From Streptantibioticus cattleyicolor NRRL 8057 = DSM 46488 (GTDB taxonomy: Bacteria; Actinomycetota; Actinomycetes; Streptomycetales; Streptomycetaceae), in contig NC_017586.1 of the NCBI RefSeq assembly GCF_000240165.1, positions 3,286,001-3,350,000 on the forward strand: a stretch of 64,000 nucleotides of DNA. Direction: 5' to 3'. Position 1 is the stretch's first letter. Every line of letters starts with the position of its first letter. The notes under the pieces are model-generated. The model was not told the origin of the DNA, ran no database searches, and saw nothing but the letters and a program-made list of their open reading frames with translations. This document shows positions 63,279 through 64,000 of the stretch, piece after piece. Made by a program: the position numbers and the translations under genes.

Positions 63279-63506
63279 ATGAGCGGCAAGGGCAACGGGA
63301 ACGGGTTCTTCGACGGCGTGCCGTGGTGGGTGAAGTGGATCGCGGTGCCGGTCATCGCGGTCATCGTCTTCGGCGGGCTGATCGCCAGCCTGATCGGCTT
63401 CGTCTTCGGCCTGCTGTTCAAGGTGGTGCTCTTCGCTGCCCTCGTCGGCGGCCTGGTCTACCTGGTCAAGCGCTTCACGTCGTCGTCCTCGTCCCGGGAC
63501 TGGTAG
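63279..63506 (+). CDS. DUF5326-type small membrane protein
   Basis: 75 residues; GGAGGGAG precedes ATG 63279. Gly/Asn-rich N-terminus, two hydrophobic helices (about 19-45 and 47-64), Ser-rich tail. A conserved Streptomyces protein in this neighbourhood. Confidence 0.78.
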   Translation: MSGKGNGNGFFDGVPWWVKWIAVPVIAVIVFGGLIASLIGFVFGLLFKVVLFAALVGGLVYLVKRFTSSSSSRDW

Positions 63507-63577
63507 CCGCCGCCGGGACCGGCGGCGGGACGACCGTGACGGCCGTCCCGCCGTGGCCGGCAGACCGGCCGTACGGG

Positions 63578-64000
63578 TCACACGGTGCCGGCGTCGTCCT
63601 GGAGCGGCACCCGTTCGGCGCGCGCCGGCCTTCCGTTGGGCCTGGTCGCCGGGGTGACCGCGGTGCCCGCACCGGCGGTCTTCCCGGCGTCCTTCGCCGG
63701 GCCGGCCGCCGCGGTGTCGCCCGGGGCGTTCATCGCGGCGATCAGCTGACGGGCGAGGCCCAGTCCAGTGCCGCCCATGGTGAGCGCCTTGGCGAACATG
63801 TCCGCCATCCCGTCGGCGCCGTTGAGCAGCACCATGTGGTCCACGTTGCCGAAGGCGGCGGCGCCGGCCTTGACGATCTCCGGCCATTTCTCGGCGAGTT
63901 GCTGGGCCACCACGGCGTCCTGGTTCTCCGCCAGCGCCGTCGCCCGCGCCTTGATCGCGTCGGCCTCCGCCAGACCCTTCGCCCTGGCCGCCTCCGCCTC
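63578..64000 (-). CDS. Flotillin/SPFH-family protein, C-terminal part (5' end outside window)
   Basis: Reading frame open to base 64000. The visible part has the Ala/Glu-rich coiled coil of flotillins (EAEAARAKGLAEADAIKARA), then the conserved AQQLAEKWPEIVKAGAAAFGNVDHMVLLNGADGM region and a low-complexity tail. GTG 63913 is internal. Flotillins organise membrane microdomains. Confidence 0.85.
   Translation of the reverse strand, partial: EAEAARAKGLAEADAIKARATALAENQDAVVAQQLAEKWPEIVKAGAAAFGNVDHMVLLNGADGMADMFAKALTMGGTGLGLARQLIAAMNAPGDTAAAGPAKDAGKTAGAGTAVTPATRPNGRPARAERVPLQDDAGTV

Overview
The window is a high-GC actinobacterial chromosome segment that is almost certainly from Streptomyces or a close relative. 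Three things point there. Gene order runs rnpA-yidD-yidC-jag-rsmG-parAB, then trxA/trxB, sigM and its anti-sigma gene, murJ, a CCA-adding enzyme, ino1, femX, rpsF-ssb-rpsR-rplI and dnaB, which is the layout beside oriC in this genus. There are fifteen exact copies and one near copy of the Streptomyces parS sequence GTTTCACGTGAAAC. Translation starts are often GTG, TTG or leaderless. The origin lies to the left of base 1.

Region 1 (1-16.6 kb) holds the 3' part of rnpA, the YidD/YidC insertion machinery, the Jag RNA-binding protein, RsmG, the ParA/ParB segregation pair, a small membrane protein, an acetyltransferase, thioredoxin with its reductase, SigM with a zinc anti-sigma factor, a pseudokinase, the lipid II flippase MurJ, and a large DUF6049-type membrane protein. 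Region 2 (16.8-33 kb) holds the CCA-adding enzyme, an MFS permease, the PadR-ino1 pair with a clear operator, a class A penicillin-binding protein, a GT87-type membrane glycosyltransferase, a 171-bp MITE, an alanine-racemase-like protein, FemX, the rpsF-ssb-rpsR-rplI operon and a MATE exporter.

Region 3 (33.4-54 kb) is the notable part. dnaB carries a 209-residue mini-intein in its P-loop. Two bases after the dnaB stop codon begins the 5-bp duplication GGAGC of a complete Tn7-like transposon, 35556-53987 (18.4 kb). Both termini read TGTAGG-N13-TGTCCCATTC inward. The transposition module is a fused TnsA-TnsB, a small acidic protein, TnsC, and an unusually long TniQ ending in a LysR-like helix-turn-helix. 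An IS3-family element sits in tnsC (3-bp duplication AAG), and two tandem IS630 copies sit in tniQ (TA junctions). Removing them restores both reading frames exactly, so the element arrived intact and was later silenced. Cargo is a three-gene ABC-3C-type defence operon (PD-(D/E)xK-like effector, middle component, DUF3732-type SMC-like ATPase), an orphan type I specificity-like/HEPN-like gene split by an IS5-family element, and one gene of unknown function.

Region 4 (54-64 kb) returns to the backbone: the parS-centred palindrome that lay just downstream of dnaB before the insertion, a MerR regulator fused to a sliding-clamp-like domain and read from a MerR-type promoter, a DUF2269-like membrane protein, a HAD phosphatase, a flavohaemoglobin-type protein, a PPOX-family protein, a Nudix hydrolase, a LysR regulator, a PLP gamma-lyase/synthase family enzyme, small membrane proteins, a cupin, and a partial flotillin-like protein. 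I saw no tRNA, rRNA or CRISPR array.
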